Shown: positions 9,973-21,690 of the stretch, piece after piece
Position numbering within the stretch: position 1 is the first letter of the stretch
Layout of the letters: each line of letters begins with the position of its first letter
Assembly (NCBI GenBank): GCA_946965045.2
Contig: OX337234.1
Location: forward strand, 62,001 to 126,000
Source of the DNA: Epithemia pelagica
Taxonomy: Eukaryota > Bacillariophyta > Bacillariophyceae > Surirellales > Surirellaceae
Length of the DNA: 64,000 bases
Reading direction: 5' to 3'
Notes under the pieces: generated by a model
What the model saw: only the letters and a program-made list of their open reading frames with translations
The model's database searches: none
Told to the model about the DNA's origin: nothing
Program-made: the position numbers and the translations under genes

Positions 9973-10281
9973 TTAAAGACCACGTTCTTCTTCTTCGGCA
10001 CTTCCTTCGCAGTCACCGCCTTTGCCACTCGTTCCCTTCAATTGACGACGCTGAAGGCGGCCACTCCCGCCTTTACCCTTGCCACTACATCCCCCCTTGC
10101 CTTTTCCAACCGACAATTGTCGTCCTGTCGTCGCTGTAGTTGCCGTCGCCATGTCTTGCGTCTCCAACGTTTGAGAGTCTTCCAGATCACCCAAGGCATG
10201 CTCGAATTCATTGGCGAACTGAGTAGCCTTTTGCTGGCGACCTTGCAAGTTGCCTTGGCGATCCTCCTGGGTCAACAACAA
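9973..10281 (-). pseudogene. Paralogous segment of the secreted Gly/Lys-rich gene: 5'-truncated copy or downstream exon
   Basis: Reading from about 10278, this frame gives LLLTQEDRQGNLQGRQ, then FANEFEHALGDLEDSQ, then a Gly/Lys-rich tail ending in an acidic EEEERGL and a stop. It matches the gene at 1-315 through the end of its signal peptide, but no in-frame ATG with a full signal sequence is present upstream. The frame closes at a TGA a few codons before. Either the first exon has been lost or it lies upstream beyond an intron; a CAG just before GAGGAT could be an acceptor. The 5' part overlaps the antisense frame of the next gene, whose likely start at 10448 avoids it. Gene or relic is undecided. 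Confidence 0.5.
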
Positions 10282-10447
10282 TAGTCCATTTCAACTCCGA
10301 TCCAACCATTGCACATCTATTGGACAACTCTTGGTATACTTGTTTGCAGAGATTCGGTCTGTGAGACCACAGTCCCGCTTTCATTCGTGTTTCGGACCGT
10401 TGCACACGTTTGGAGAGTGCAGGTTTGCACAAGAGACACGACTTGCA

Positions 10448-12313
10448 ATGGATTCATTCCTCTCTCATAAAAATCAATTCGTTGGACGAACAACTTGCGC
10501 ACACCATCCACACCATTGGATATTTTCCCCCAACATAAGAATGTGGGATCCTCCTCATTTCTCTACTCGACATCGAGGGACACAGGCGGACAATGGTCAA
10601 GGCGGACCGAGAAATAGTAATCCTACACGGCAACCTTTTGGATTTGGAGCAACAGGACGACAACCAGAGCACCAAGAATCGAACCAGTTGTCATGGTCGA
10701 TGCTGCCACCAAAACAACAAGACTCTGCATTCTCATCGGCAACGGTGTTGGATGATCCTTTCCATTTTAAAGCCCCACAGTCGTCGTTTGCATATCGAGC
10801 GCCAGCACAGTCACAGCAGCAGACTTTCTCCGATTATGGACCCAAACCAGCCATGTTTGGATCGTGTTCCACTCGACCGCATCTTTCCACAAACACAAAC
10901 ACCCGGGCAAATCGGATGACGACCAGTCCTTTTTCCAAAGACCAGCACCGGAACGTCTTTTGTTTGAGCTCCAGAACTCCTTTCGACGGTACGTCCACAA
11001 CAGAGTCATTGTCGTCGTCGTCGTCGTCAAATCCCTTTTCCTCCAATACTCGTACTGGTAGTACCCTCCCCTTTGTTTTTGGGCTACCGGAACATGCCAA
11101 ACCTACGACTGATGTGACCACGTCCTCCTCCTCCGGGCACAAATATGTTGGGGGCATGAACCAGCCGTACAACAACACAGCCCCCGTTTTTAGTTCAAAC
11201 AACATAAACTCAACTGACACTACCAGAATGACAGAGACCTTTGGTCCGTGGGGGGCGCATGGTTTGGTTTCCAAGAATAATCCTGCAACAAAGACATTTT
11301 CTCCCATGAATAGTGGTTATTTTCATGATGGCAACCAACCAACCGACATAACCACCAACACGACAACCACGGGGATGTTTCCGCAGACCGGTTGCCACGA
11401 CGAAACCAATGGAGGATTCCCAGCAAGCAAGTCGTCGTCGTCGTTGTCTGTTTTGCACCAACAGCCCGAACAAGCACAACAACAATCAACCGCATGGAGC
11501 GGTGTTGACGGCTGGAGAACAAATCCAGATCATTGGAATCGTTCTGGTTTTTGCGGGTACCAAACGACGAACAATTCTTGTCAAACCGGTGAGTGCACGT
11601 CATCCTTTCGGTACTCGTCTGGTCGTCTTGGTGGTTGGGAACCATTACCCCCTACGTTTGTGGGAAAGACTACACCGTTTGCTGAGGCCGATACGATAGT
11701 TTCCTCCGCCCCAAACTCAACAAGAACCTCGTTGTTCCCCACGACCACAACCATGCTGGGAAACAACAAGGAAACTAACAACAATGCTGTTGACGACTCC
11801 ACCATCAAGTCATTGTGGACAAGCTGGAGAGGACCACAGAGTCGTGCGATTCCTGCTCCTACCACTACGAACAACACCCATGAGGTTGGTGCCACCACAA
11901 TGCCTGACTCGACGACGACGACCCCCGTATGTTGGGACTGGTCGACAACCGCACCCCCATCCGCATTCGTCACAACGACGACATCCTCTCCAGCATCGCC
12001 CAGCAGCAGCTGGAGCCAGAAGCCTGGCGTTGGGGTTGCAACGACAACAACCACAACCCCACGGCCCGTAACTCCTGTTGTGGTTTCTTCCGTTCTTGCG
12101 ACTCCCGAATTGCCGCAGCAAGTCAATGACCGTGGCATTCGTGCTTTATTGCAATGCAAACAAGAAATGGAAGCCTCTCCGGTAGGCCAATCCATTCACA
12201 ACAACAAAGGGGCTACAACAAATCGACAGAGCAGTTGTTATAGTCTCCTTGAACCGTCGTCGTCGTCCTTGGTACGAACGACTCGTCGCATTCGGCCCCG
12301 TGGCTTTTCTTGA
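10448..12313 (+). CDS. Ser/Thr/Asn-rich low-complexity protein with scattered FG dipeptides (nucleoporin-like)
   Basis: The frame is continuous from 10250. I choose the ATG at 10448 (MDSFLSHKNQF), giving 621 residues, because the earlier part overlaps the antisense paralog segment and looks non-coding. The protein is dominated by Ser, Thr, Asn, Gln and Gly with isolated FG units (PFGFGATG, MFGS, FVFGLP, TFGPWG), as in disordered FG-nucleoporins. Long poly-Thr and poly-Ser tracts come from trinucleotide repeats. A more ordered C-terminal piece (QQVNDRGIRALLQCKQEM) precedes a basic end. There is no signal peptide or membrane segment. The nuclear-pore assignment rests on composition only. It converges on family member A. 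Confidence 0.5.
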   Translation: MDSFLSHKNQFVGRTTCAHHPHHWIFSPNIRMWDPPHFSTRHRGTQADNGQGGPRNSNPTRQPFGFGATGRQPEHQESNQLSWSMLPPKQQDSAFSSATVLDDPFHFKAPQSSFAYRAPAQSQQQTFSDYGPKPAMFGSCSTRPHLSTNTNTRANRMTTSPFSKDQHRNVFCLSSRTPFDGTSTTESLSSSSSSNPFSSNTRTGSTLPFVFGLPEHAKPTTDVTTSSSSGHKYVGGMNQPYNNTAPVFSSNNINSTDTTRMTETFGPWGAHGLVSKNNPATKTFSPMNSGYFHDGNQPTDITTNTTTTGMFPQTGCHDETNGGFPASKSSSSLSVLHQQPEQAQQQSTAWSGVDGWRTNPDHWNRSGFCGYQTTNNSCQTGECTSSFRYSSGRLGGWEPLPPTFVGKTTPFAEADTIVSSAPNSTRTSLFPTTTTMLGNNKETNNNAVDDSTIKSLWTSWRGPQSRAIPAPTTTNNTHEVGATTMPDSTTTTPVCWDWSTTAPPSAFVTTTTSSPASPSSSWSQKPGVGVATTTTTTPRPVTPVVVSSVLATPELPQQVNDRGIRALLQCKQEMEASPVGQSIHNNKGATTNRQSSCYSLLEPSSSSLVRTTRRIRPRGFS

Positions 12314-12693
12314 AGCAAAACATATCATACAGAACAGTTTCCTACATTGGAACGTACAGAATCTCCTCAAAATGAAAAGAGAGTCATAGAATCAACTGAA
12401 CTTTCCACAGTTTCACAGTATCATAAAACCCAAGAGTCTTTTCTATATATCTGTTGTTAAATTTCTTTCATGTATGCACGTACGGAGGGTCGTAACTTGT
12501 CGCAAGATGGTTCCTCCTCTTCAATGTCACGGTTCTGTTGGACAGTACGCAAAAAGTCTTTGCCTTATTCACAGTAACATGACGGATTTGTTGGATGGAA
12601 TAGAGACAATATGCGACTAGACGATTTGCTTTTCTTGTTGGAACTGACTGTTGTGCCAATTTTGTCCCCCTCTTTTGTTTATAGATTGCTGTT
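12314..12693. other. Convergent intergenic region
   Basis: It separates the stop codons of two converging genes and should hold both 3' UTRs. I see no further gene. Confidence 0.5.
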
Positions 12694-15600
12694 TCACCCC
12701 AAGTCGTTTTGACAGCAGGGCGTGGCGCCTCCACCCGCTTCGGCCAAACGAAGGAATGGATCCGTCATGGTCCCGGTACTTCCACTTTCGGTCCGGGAGG
12801 ACACGCCGGATATTTGATCGTCCGGATCACCACCATCATGTCCCACCATGCCATCTTCACATGACGAAGCTGTCAAGGCACCCGTTTCATCGGGATATTC
12901 GATATGGACGGCATAGAACCGATCACTGGTACAACTACTAATCGTACCATCGTGGTCCGCCTGTGCCTGTTGTTGTTGATGGTGTTCTTGCTGCAACTTG
13001 CGTCGTTTGATAAAATCTTGCAAATCCAACTGTTCGGGATGTTGCGGATGTCGTGGAGGAGGTGGATGATGACGATGATCCCAGTCATGCGCAGAATGAT
13101 GGGGAGGACCCAAGTCGTCGCTCGAACCAGCAGCCGCATGCGCTGGTTTGGCGTCCTGGTCGTCGTCCTCGCCATGATGTCGTCGTTGGGACGCTGGTTC
13201 TTTGCAACTCTCGTGTGGCGTGGGAAAGGGGTGAACCCTCGTAGGCGCACCGTAGTGCTGCTGCTTCGTGACAAGTGCGGGTGGAGAGGATCGTTCTCCA
13301 CCGTGATTGTAGTTCGATCGTGTCGATGATTTGGGTCGCAAGGTAAAGACTTCTTTGCAGTTAAAGACCAAATGGCCAGCCACCAGTCCCAAAATACTCG
13401 ACACAAAGCTGCAAGTATAAATGGACCAGAAAAGAAACAACAAGTGAGCCAAACCATCAATGCCATCGTCCATTGCAAACCCAGGGAGTATCAAGTTACT
13501 TACAGGAGCCCATTATAGGTCATAATGACCAACATGAGTAGATACCCCATGATTAATTGAATGGCATAGAGGGAGGCCACAATGGCCACCCGAAGTCCCG
13601 GACGATAGGGTGGGGGACGCGTTCCAAAGGGGGTCCGGGTTGTCGTGGCAGCCGCGGCCGCCGCGGCGGCCATGGCACGGACGGTATGTCGTCGGGCTTG
13701 CAAAATCCATTCCAAGCCGGCACCCAAGGCAAAGGTGGCCAAACAGGCGACACTAAACTTGAAGCGATTGGTCAAAATCCATTGCGGAAATAGAAAAATG
13801 ACACAGGTCGATCGCATCCAGGCAAAGCCAGCCATGTACATGGAGGTACCACCAAAACAAAACTTGTTGTCATCCGCCTCTTCATTCTCCAAAATCCACG
13901 CATTATCTGCGTCGTCTGGTTCTCCTCCATCGCTCGTCGTCGAGGAATCTTGAATGTGCAACGAAGGTTGCTGCTGCTGCTGCAAGTCATAGGCGGGCAC
14001 GGTTGCACTCGTTTTGGCCCATTTGCCCATGCATTCGGGATTGTTGACCAAGCCATCTTGACAGGGCTCGACGGCGGCGGCCACGTCATGACCGGATTGG
14101 ACATAAATGTGCGGGTCCATACAATACAAGGAATAACCCTGTTTGAGATAGGACCGTCGCTGTCGATAATGGGGAATATCCAAACAGGACATCCAACAAA
14201 AGAAATTGGTTTCATTGTTACACGCCTGGCCATTCAAGACTTGCATTAGGCGACGACGACCATGCGCGTGGTGCGCACGGGTATCCGTCGTAAGTGAGGA
14301 ATCGTCCTCCTCTTCCAGAATCAAGGACTCGAATGGTTCCGTTTCCCATTCGACGGCACGACTTCCACATCCCAACGAAACAAAGTCATCCCTCTTGTGT
14401 TCGTCGTCGTCCAGTACTAATTGCGCTGCCGAGGATGGTGTGTTCGTGGTCAAGGGCGTGGCATGGAGTGCCATTTGTTCTCGCAATTGGGCATAGGTTC
14501 GTTCCTCGGGATGCTCTTGTACAATGGCGTGATCCGGAACCATGGTCACTATATAGAGTATAACATAATAGAATGAGATGGAACCCAAGAGAATCCAGAA
14601 AACAACAACAACAACAAAAAGCAGCGAGACATTCCGAAAAAAAAACACAAGTCAACTCAACACGAACGCAGCGCGACAACAAGAGTCCATCGAGATGCGC
14701 CAGACGGTTGCCCCATCCACCCTCCAAGAGTACAAAATACACACGCTCACACACTCCATCCACACAACACTGGCAGACGCACAAAAACGTTCACACAAGG
14801 TGTGGTATAGAATAATACGTACTCATGCCATACCAGGTTCGCACTTGACCGGGTTGCAATCGCACCGCATGACGTGCCGCTTTCAACCACGACGACGACG
14901 ACAATGATGAAGCATCATTCTGATGATGAGAATGATCTTGCTCTGGTTGTTCCAAGGATGGTAGATGCAACCATTCTTGCGCGCCCAGACCCATGGCCAA
15001 GACAATGGAATTGGGTGGAAATCGGACGGGTCGTGCTTCTTCTTCTTCTTCTGGTTGAGAGATTGTACCATTTTGGGAGCGCATGGAAATCCAAAAGGAG
15101 GGTGTCGTGTCGTCGTGACCCTCTGTATCGTTGCTACTACAAATGCGGGCCGGAACAAAGGTCAAGAACAAACCAGCATCGACATGCCAATCCAAGGTCC
15201 AGGGAGGAGAAGAAGAAGAAGAAGAATATTGGGAGTCCTGGAATGTGCCTGTTGTTGTGGTGGTTGTTTGGAAACCACTGGTACCAGGAGTGGTCGTAGT
15301 ATTCCTCCTCGGCCCAGGACTCCTTCTTCTTTTGGGAGTTGTTGTTGGTGGTGCATCTTGTTGTGGTTGTTGCGGTGCGTCTTGTTCCTGTTGATGTGCT
15401 TGTGATTTGAGGGATGGCGATTCGTACAGGTGAAAATGTTCCAAATGCAGCGCCGCTTCTTGAATCGACGACAGGGTCGCATACCCTCCGCCATGTCCAT
15501 GTTTTAACACCCACGACGGGTCGTTTGGTGCTTGTCGTTGTTGTGCTTGTCGTGATTGTGATTCTTGTTGTTGTGGTAAAATCCAGTGTTGATCCATGGC

Positions 15601-16466
15601 TTGGACAAAGGTTTGAGTGACCCAGGCCACATCGTCGCGCAAGGCTTCCATGGCCTCGAGTGTCACAGCATCACAAGCCTGTTGGATTCGATTGGGTTTG
15701 TCCTCGTCGTCTTGTGGTTTGGAAAAAGACGACGACGACTGTGTCAAGGGCAAGGGTTGATTCGTTCCCGCCGTGGCAATGCCCACTGTCGTACGTCGGG
15801 TGCGACCATCCGGCAAGACCACGTGATCCACCACGGCACCACCAGCACCATCATTGTGGTTGTGGTTGGACGAGGACGAGTGTCTTGCTCCATTGGCCGA
15901 TTGTTCTTGTTCTTGTCGTTTCAAGCCCTGCCGACACTGACACAATCCATTCAAGGCTGTCCTGCGATGCTGGGCATAGGAATCAGCATTGCCATTCTGT
16001 GCTTGTGGCATGGCAATGGCCACCAAGCCCGTCGTGGACAAGGCTTCGTGCAGGGTCTTCCACACTGCCTCATCCTCTTGCTCTTGTTGTGGTTGTGCTG
16101 GTGCTTGGTGGTTTCTCCCCCGTTGTGGCAATGGCTGTGCCAACCGTGTCAAATCCTCCATGGCAATGGTGGGAACGGTATAATACTGAAACTCATGATT
16201 CTCATTGTCGTTGTCGTGAGGTGGTTGTGGTGGTTGCAAATTGTGCAACGGCACACGGCTGTTGCTGGAGGCAGCCTGTACCGCAAGGGGCAATGGTACG
16301 GCTGTCAGGTTCCACAAGAGGGCCGCCCAAACAAGGAGAATCGACCCCAAAAAGTTGTTGCTGGTGCTGTGAACATGAGCCATGTTTCGTTGGGAACGGG
16401 TCCTCCTCCTGGTTCGCAAAACAGTGTGGAGAAGAAGAAGTTCTTGTCGTGGTTGTGGTGGCCTGG

Positions 16467-16501
<35 letters not shown>

Positions 16502-16746
16502 CGTAACGTTGTGGTGGGTGGTAGTACGTGGCTCTCATTGTTTCTCTCATCCTCGTGTGGTGGTTGCTCTTGTGGCTCTTGTGGTTGCATGGTTGTGGTT
16601 GCTGCTGCTGTTGGTCGCCGTGGTCGCTTTCCAATCCCCAAACGAGCATTCGATAGTGTCATTCTTCTTCTTCTTCTTTTTTTCGTTTCACTCGGTTGTT
16701 GTTGGTGGTTGCTTTGTTGGCATGGACCCCACAACAAAACGACCAA
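12694..16746 (-). CDS. Family member A: oxygenase-like domain fused to Ctr copper transporter
   Basis: Three exons: 16746-14823, 14548-13504, 13408-12694 (1,227 residues). Donors are GTACGT and GTAAGT. A Thr/Arg-rich N terminus precedes a hydrophobic segment (SILLVWAALLWN). Translation could instead start at the ATG at 16383, which would put a normal signal peptide at the N terminus. Exon 1 carries a DIOX-N-like part (ALSTTGLVAIA), the HLEHFH block, WHVDAGLFLTFVPA with the HxD pair, and RHAVRLQPGQVRTWYGM with the second His and an Arg. Exon 2 carries a Cys-rich ectodomain (ACNNETNFFCWMSC) and then the Ctr part: GGTSMYM, a first membrane helix ending LEWI, and MGYLLMLVIMTYN with MxxxM. Exon 3 starts with the third helix (GLVAG) and ends in a His-rich tail with DDQISG and ATPCCQN. 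Copper transport is inferred from Ctr motifs; oxygenase activity is inferred from the HxD...H pattern. It is the only copy on the minus strand. Confidence 0.8.
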
Positions 16747-18250
16747 TCCTCTCTCTCTCTCTTGACTCTAGAAAAAAAAAACAAGCCACTCTCAATTCAT
16801 TCCGTGTGTGTATCGAGAGAGAGAGAGAGTGCAATTGCCTCTTCTTGTTCTCGAATGGTGTCTCTGACGTACGTTTGTTGGAATGTTCGTTGGTGTGTGA
16901 TGGGTGTGATGATGAGTGTTCTTTGGGATGGATGATGGAATGGGAAGCTCTCTACCTAGCTAGCTAGAATGGCATGTGATGCAATGTGATGGGGATTCTG
17001 AGTTCCAGTTCCAAAAATGAGAACACCTCCTCCTCCTTCTCAATAGAGCAACGCGTTCCCAATGACCACAAAGATTCGAATACTGTGATGGGTGATGGGT
17101 GTGATGGGTGATGGGTGATGGATGCGTTTGATGGATCGATGGAACGAAAAACAGTGCGAACCACCAGCCGGTGCGGCAGAAAAAGTCTACAGAGAGGCCT
17201 TATACACACATCACGGACCTTCCCAAAAAGACCACGGCGCCCCATCACGCGTGTGTTCTCCACGCACCTCGCGAAGCGCAAAGAGCGACGACCCAAAGAC
17301 ACTCCACCATCACACACATCAAGCGTGGGAAGCAGCTGCTGCTGCCGAGCGGATGACAGACAGACGGATCGTTCCGATCGGAACTCCATCGCGAACCTGG
17401 GACAAGCGGTATGTCGCAAGACCTTCGCACGACATTTCCACACCTCTACGCGCGTGGCGGGCCGCTGGCCATCACAAAACGATCGATCCAACCAGACCAA
17501 CCAAAGATAGCGACTAGCTAGTGTCTAGTCTACCGCTGTCCTCATGGTGAGGACAAGTATACCCCAGTACATTTTCCTACGCAACGGAAAATCACTCAAT
17601 TTTCAAAGTGGTTTTCAAGGCTTGGGGTAAAAATTCTCTACAGGAAATCGAATATGAGGAATTTTTTGATATGTTCAGTGGACGAATCGGCCAAACTTTT
17701 TATAGAAAAAATTTATGTTCCAGATTTGAATTTCTGGTAGGCTTTCTACGTAGGGTACCCGGAGGTAGACTAGACACTAGAGACACCCCGTATACCGTAT
17801 ATTCCTACCTACCTAGAGGTAGGTCGAGAAGCAAACAGAAATGAAACCATCCATTTGTATTAGGTTCAAGTCCTCAGACTTGCAGCAGCAGCAGCAGCAG
17901 CAGAAGTGGTTCCGATTGTTTGGAGGAACGGAACCACACAACAATCAGTTGGTCGAATGTGCATATGTGGTTGGTCTCTTTTGTTTGTGGCGCGGATTCG
18001 TGCTCGTGTGTTGCACGAGGCAACCAGTCCCACCAAAATGACAACAAACAACGTCGTCGACACTGGCGACAAGGGAAAGTACTACCGAGAGGGTGGGTCG
18101 TACTCCCATCCTGGAGAGTCAGTGTTTCTCTCCACGGGATGATGGTGTTCATTTCTCGTAGACAAGGGTTCTCCCCCCACACACCCTAAACCTCTCACAC
18201 TCAACCCCCCTCTCCATTCCAGTGGTTTCGTTTCGTGCTTTGTGTTTTGG
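16747..18250. other. Intergenic region upstream of member A and downstream of TOP6A
   Basis: It holds CT-rich and GA-rich simple repeats near 16750 and 16820, a GATGGGTGAT minisatellite at about 17084-17120, a MITE-like element (17518-17780) and a CAG run near 17882. Three overlapping plus-strand frames at 17115-17517 have no recognisable content and I do not call them. Confidence 0.45.
17518..17780. mobile_element. MITE-like element with inverted terminal repeats
   Basis: The 17-bp ends CTAGTGTCTAGTCTACC (17518-17534) and GGTAGACTAGACACTAG (17764-17780) are exact reverse complements. If the outer CTAG is read as a palindromic 4-bp target duplication, the element is 17522-17776 with 13-bp inverted ends starting TG and ending CA. 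A hairpin, TGTCCTCA-TGG-TGAGGACA, lies next to the left end (17537-17555). The interior is AT-richer than the surroundings and codes for nothing. A non-autonomous DNA transposon fits best; no transposase is seen in the window. Confidence 0.55.
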
Positions 18251-20219
18251 TTAAATCCAATCGCCTTGTTGTAGTTTTTGGGGCAAGTAGGTTTCGGTAA
18301 TGTATTGAAAGCCAAACGAGCTCAAGGCTTGGATTTCCGCCTTTTTCTTGGTCTTGATCTAGAAAAGAGTATAGTAGTAGCACAAGGAGAAAATACAATC
18401 CAATCCAATCCGATCCAACGAGACAAGCAACACACGTGAGAGAGAATCCTCCAAGACACACATACACACAGCTATGTATAGAAACGTACCATGAGTTCCA
18501 GTTCGGGAATCCATTCGGGATGATTCGTCTTGATAAAGTCTTCGTTGATCAATTCCTTGCCCGTTTTTAAATCGTGTTCCGTCATGTCCAATTGACATTG
18601 GTCCGGCAATTGATACTTGCGCAAATCGGTCGGCCTTAGGCCCAACCAATAAATGTCGGGCGTGGTCAAACTGGCACTGTCATACGACATGTTTTTACTT
18701 CCCGACATGTAGACGGACAAAATTTTGAGTCCGTACGGATCACTGTCCACCAAGCCCAATACCGGAATTTGCAACGTGGCCTTGAGTCGACTCAAAAACA
18801 AGCGCGTCGCCACATCGGGTTGACCCTTGGCGGTAATCAAAATACAGGGATAGCGCAAATAGAAGCGATCTTCGGCCAAGCGCAAATAGGCCGCTTCCTT
18901 TTCCACGAGCAAAATAAATTCGGCCGCCGGGGTCTCGGCATTGGCCGGACTGACTATGTCTTGCACCCGATCGACAAAGGGCGGAATGGCCTTGCCGGAC
19001 ACGCCCATTTTGGTACAATCCAAGACATCGCCATCTTCGGTAAAGGACAGGCAGCCCACGACCAAGCCCTTGTCGGATGCCACCACGTGCAAATTGCTCC
19101 GCGTACAATTCAATAGAGTGGCGACATCGTCCAAAATGGGATCCGATTCCGATTGATCCCGAAACAATTTGACATCGGTATAAAACAAATCGCGTTTGGT
19201 AATGTGAATGCCCTTTTGGAGACTGTAGAATATATATATAGAGAGAATAGAATAGAGGCACCAAGCAATCATAGAGGAAACACGCACACAAAAGACAACC
19301 AACCAACAAAACAGAGTCAGTCTTCCAAAGCACAGACACATACGGATACACACGCACATTCACTCCAACCGTCACCGCACTGGGAATGGCCCACACTCTT
19401 GACCAACCATCTAAAAAATCTCTCCCATTCTCGTTCTTTCTCCTCCACAGACACAACCACAAACACTAGAGTATATACGTACACGGCTTGGACCAATTCC
19501 AAGACACGGAGCGTCAAGGCGGTTTTGCGACATTCCTTGACATTGGTAAATTGTCGACGAATGCGTTTGGATCCCAACACAATGCGATCCCATTCGGCCA
19601 CATAGACTTGATTGGACGCGGCTCGACTGGGAATTTCCAACACCAAGTTGGTATTGGAATCATTGTTGGTGTTGTCGCCCTTTAACAATTGCTGCACGAG
19701 ATTAATCGCCACGGCATGCAAGCCCTCCAAGACTTGATCGGCTGACAATTCCGATACGGCCACAATCGATGACGAATTGGCAGCAGTCGTCAAAGCAGAA
19801 GACGACACAGTGGCCTCTGGTTCGGCAGTGGCATTGTCTGGTGGAGGTACCTTGGCAGTGGATGGTGGTGGTGCCTTTTTCGTGTTCGTTTTGTTCTTGT
19901 TGGTTTGACGCATGGTTTGTTTCAGTTTGCGACATTTGGACAAGACACGATCCACGTCGGAAGCAATCGAAGGGACAGGTCGACGGCGACTGTTGGTCTT
20001 GGTTGGTTGGTTGCTGTTGCTAGTAGTAGTGGCGGTGGAACGACGGGGACGTCGAATCATTCTCGTAGTAGTAGCAGGATTGTTGTTGTTGTCGTCGTCC
20101 TGGGTCGTTGTGGTTGCGGCTGCCAGTGAGTTGCGTTTGCGAGGAGACGAGGCTCGAGGTTTTCCATCCTCCTCTTCCATGTTGTCGTCGTTGTTATAGT
20201 TGTCGTCCGTGGTTGGCAT
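18251..20219 (-). CDS. TOP6A: DNA topoisomerase VI subunit A (SPO11-like, plant-type TOP6A)
   Basis: Three exons: 20219-19483, 19222-18490, 18358-18251, giving 525 residues in frame with GTACGT donors. This is the DNA-cleaving subunit of type IIB topoisomerase, which acts in the nucleus and supports endoreduplication in plants. The catalytic tyrosine is Y260 in [12 protein letters not shown]. The Toprim acids lie in [15 protein letters not shown] and [13 protein letters not shown]. Other blocks typical of plant TOP6A are [28 protein letters not shown] and [16 protein letters not shown]; the end reads [20 protein letters not shown]. The first ~170 residues are a low-complexity, basic, Lys/Asn/Thr-rich extension. 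The match to TOP6A rather than meiotic SPO11 rests on these long conserved blocks. The B subunit is not in this window. Confidence 0.93.
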
Positions 20220-21690
20220 CTCTTGCGTTTATCTCTTTCTCTCTCGCTTCGTCGTGTCGTTTTTTGTCGTCGTCTCTGTTGTCGAAAAAAAATGACACCC
20301 CAATGGCAGGGCGCAACAAAAAAGGAGGGAGACGGTGTACATCACCCCCAAAGAGTGAGATGTGATTAGAAATCTCGGGGGCTCCAAGCTACCTATGCTA
20401 CGTATGTCTAGTGCAAAAGTGTCGCTGCCGACCGTAGTATCCCCTGCGGGATTCCCTCGAGAGAGAAACCAAAAGAGGTTCGAAAAGAGTGAACAACAAA
20501 CAGAACAACGGTGTATACATTCCATAATGACAATTTCCTGCAACACACACACAAGATCGTTTCTCACTCTCTATAGAGAGTCTCTAGAGAGACACTATAT
20601 CTGGCTATTTTTTCCTGGGTGTGTCTTGTGGCGTCCTTGGCTCCTCGTCGTCGTTGGAAGAGATTTTTTGTGAGACAGAAACGGCACTGATTGCATGACA
20701 CTGTTTTTTCCCTCATGCCAAAACGACCACAACTACTAGTAGTCCATGGAGGAGAATTTACACTGTTGTTGCCTTCTCTGGCGTTGGTCCCTGCTGGTGA
20801 TTTTTCTACCAGCAGCACAGTCTCTTCACTCCAACAGAATCCGTTGGAACAACACAGAAAATATAGGCAATCTATTATGATTAGTAGTAGTATTTGTAGC
20901 GTGTTGTGGTCCACAATGGGAATCACATGAAAGAGATGAGGGCGTCGGTTGAATGCCGTGCTCCGGTGTTTGTGGTCCCGGCGTTCGAGATTGCGCACCA
21001 CCCCAGAAATCACGTAGTAGAACAATCTCCTGGACCTGCACGCAAATCAAACTGCTCGTCTATACTCCTCTATAGGAAGCCAGGCGGCCCTTGGCTTTTT
21101 CTGTCCTCTCGTGGCTCGTCTGCCGTTTACAAAACAAAAGAACACCATTGACCACCCAATTGTTGTTTGTCCACTTGTTCCCAAACGCATCGCCGACAGA
21201 GTCCCACAAACTCCCTCCCAAATGGGAAAGCAAAGCATTCGGACTTCACCGAGCCGCGAGGACCCTTTCCCAACCCCTACCCCAAGAACTTCTCCATCAA
21301 CCCACATCCGAGCTCGAAACCAAACCACTGTCCAGCCCAAACTGGGTCCCCATTCCGGATGTGTATATATGTTTTTGCAGACCTTGGCGCTCAGACACTC
21401 CATCACATCACCGGCTGTTCAACACACAACGTCCAGAACCACAAATGGCTGCACTGGACAACGCCCTGCCCCTACAACGACGGTAATGTACCCACGCCGC
21501 CCTGTTTAACACTACGGACGCTTGAATACCACCCTATTCTAGAGAAAACAACTCCAAAAATATCTACCAAGCTCCTTTCGCCGTGACTTCCTTCTCTTCT
21601 AAAAAAAGAATGAAACGCAAGCCAATGTCGACACGAAGTCGAACCATCCTAATTCCCGTCAAGTGACCACAGCACTCATGATCTGTCATC
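20220..21690. other. Intergenic, 1.5 kb, no gene recognised
   Basis: It contains the TOP6A promoter side and the 3' flank of the PPR gene. Overlapping frames of about 130 codons at 21091-21509 occur in three registers, which argues for chance openness, not coding. A small near-palindrome CTCTATAGAGAG lies near 20570. Confidence 0.45.

Noticed and set aside
15586-16967. Long plus-strand frames (306 and 435 codons) across member A exon 1
   Set aside because: They are antisense to a well-supported exon and consist of Val/Leu/Cys runs created by CAA/ACA repeats on the coding strand.
17115-17517. Three overlapping plus-strand frames of about 131 codons
   Set aside because: Openness in several registers with no domain or bias points to chance stop-codon scarcity.
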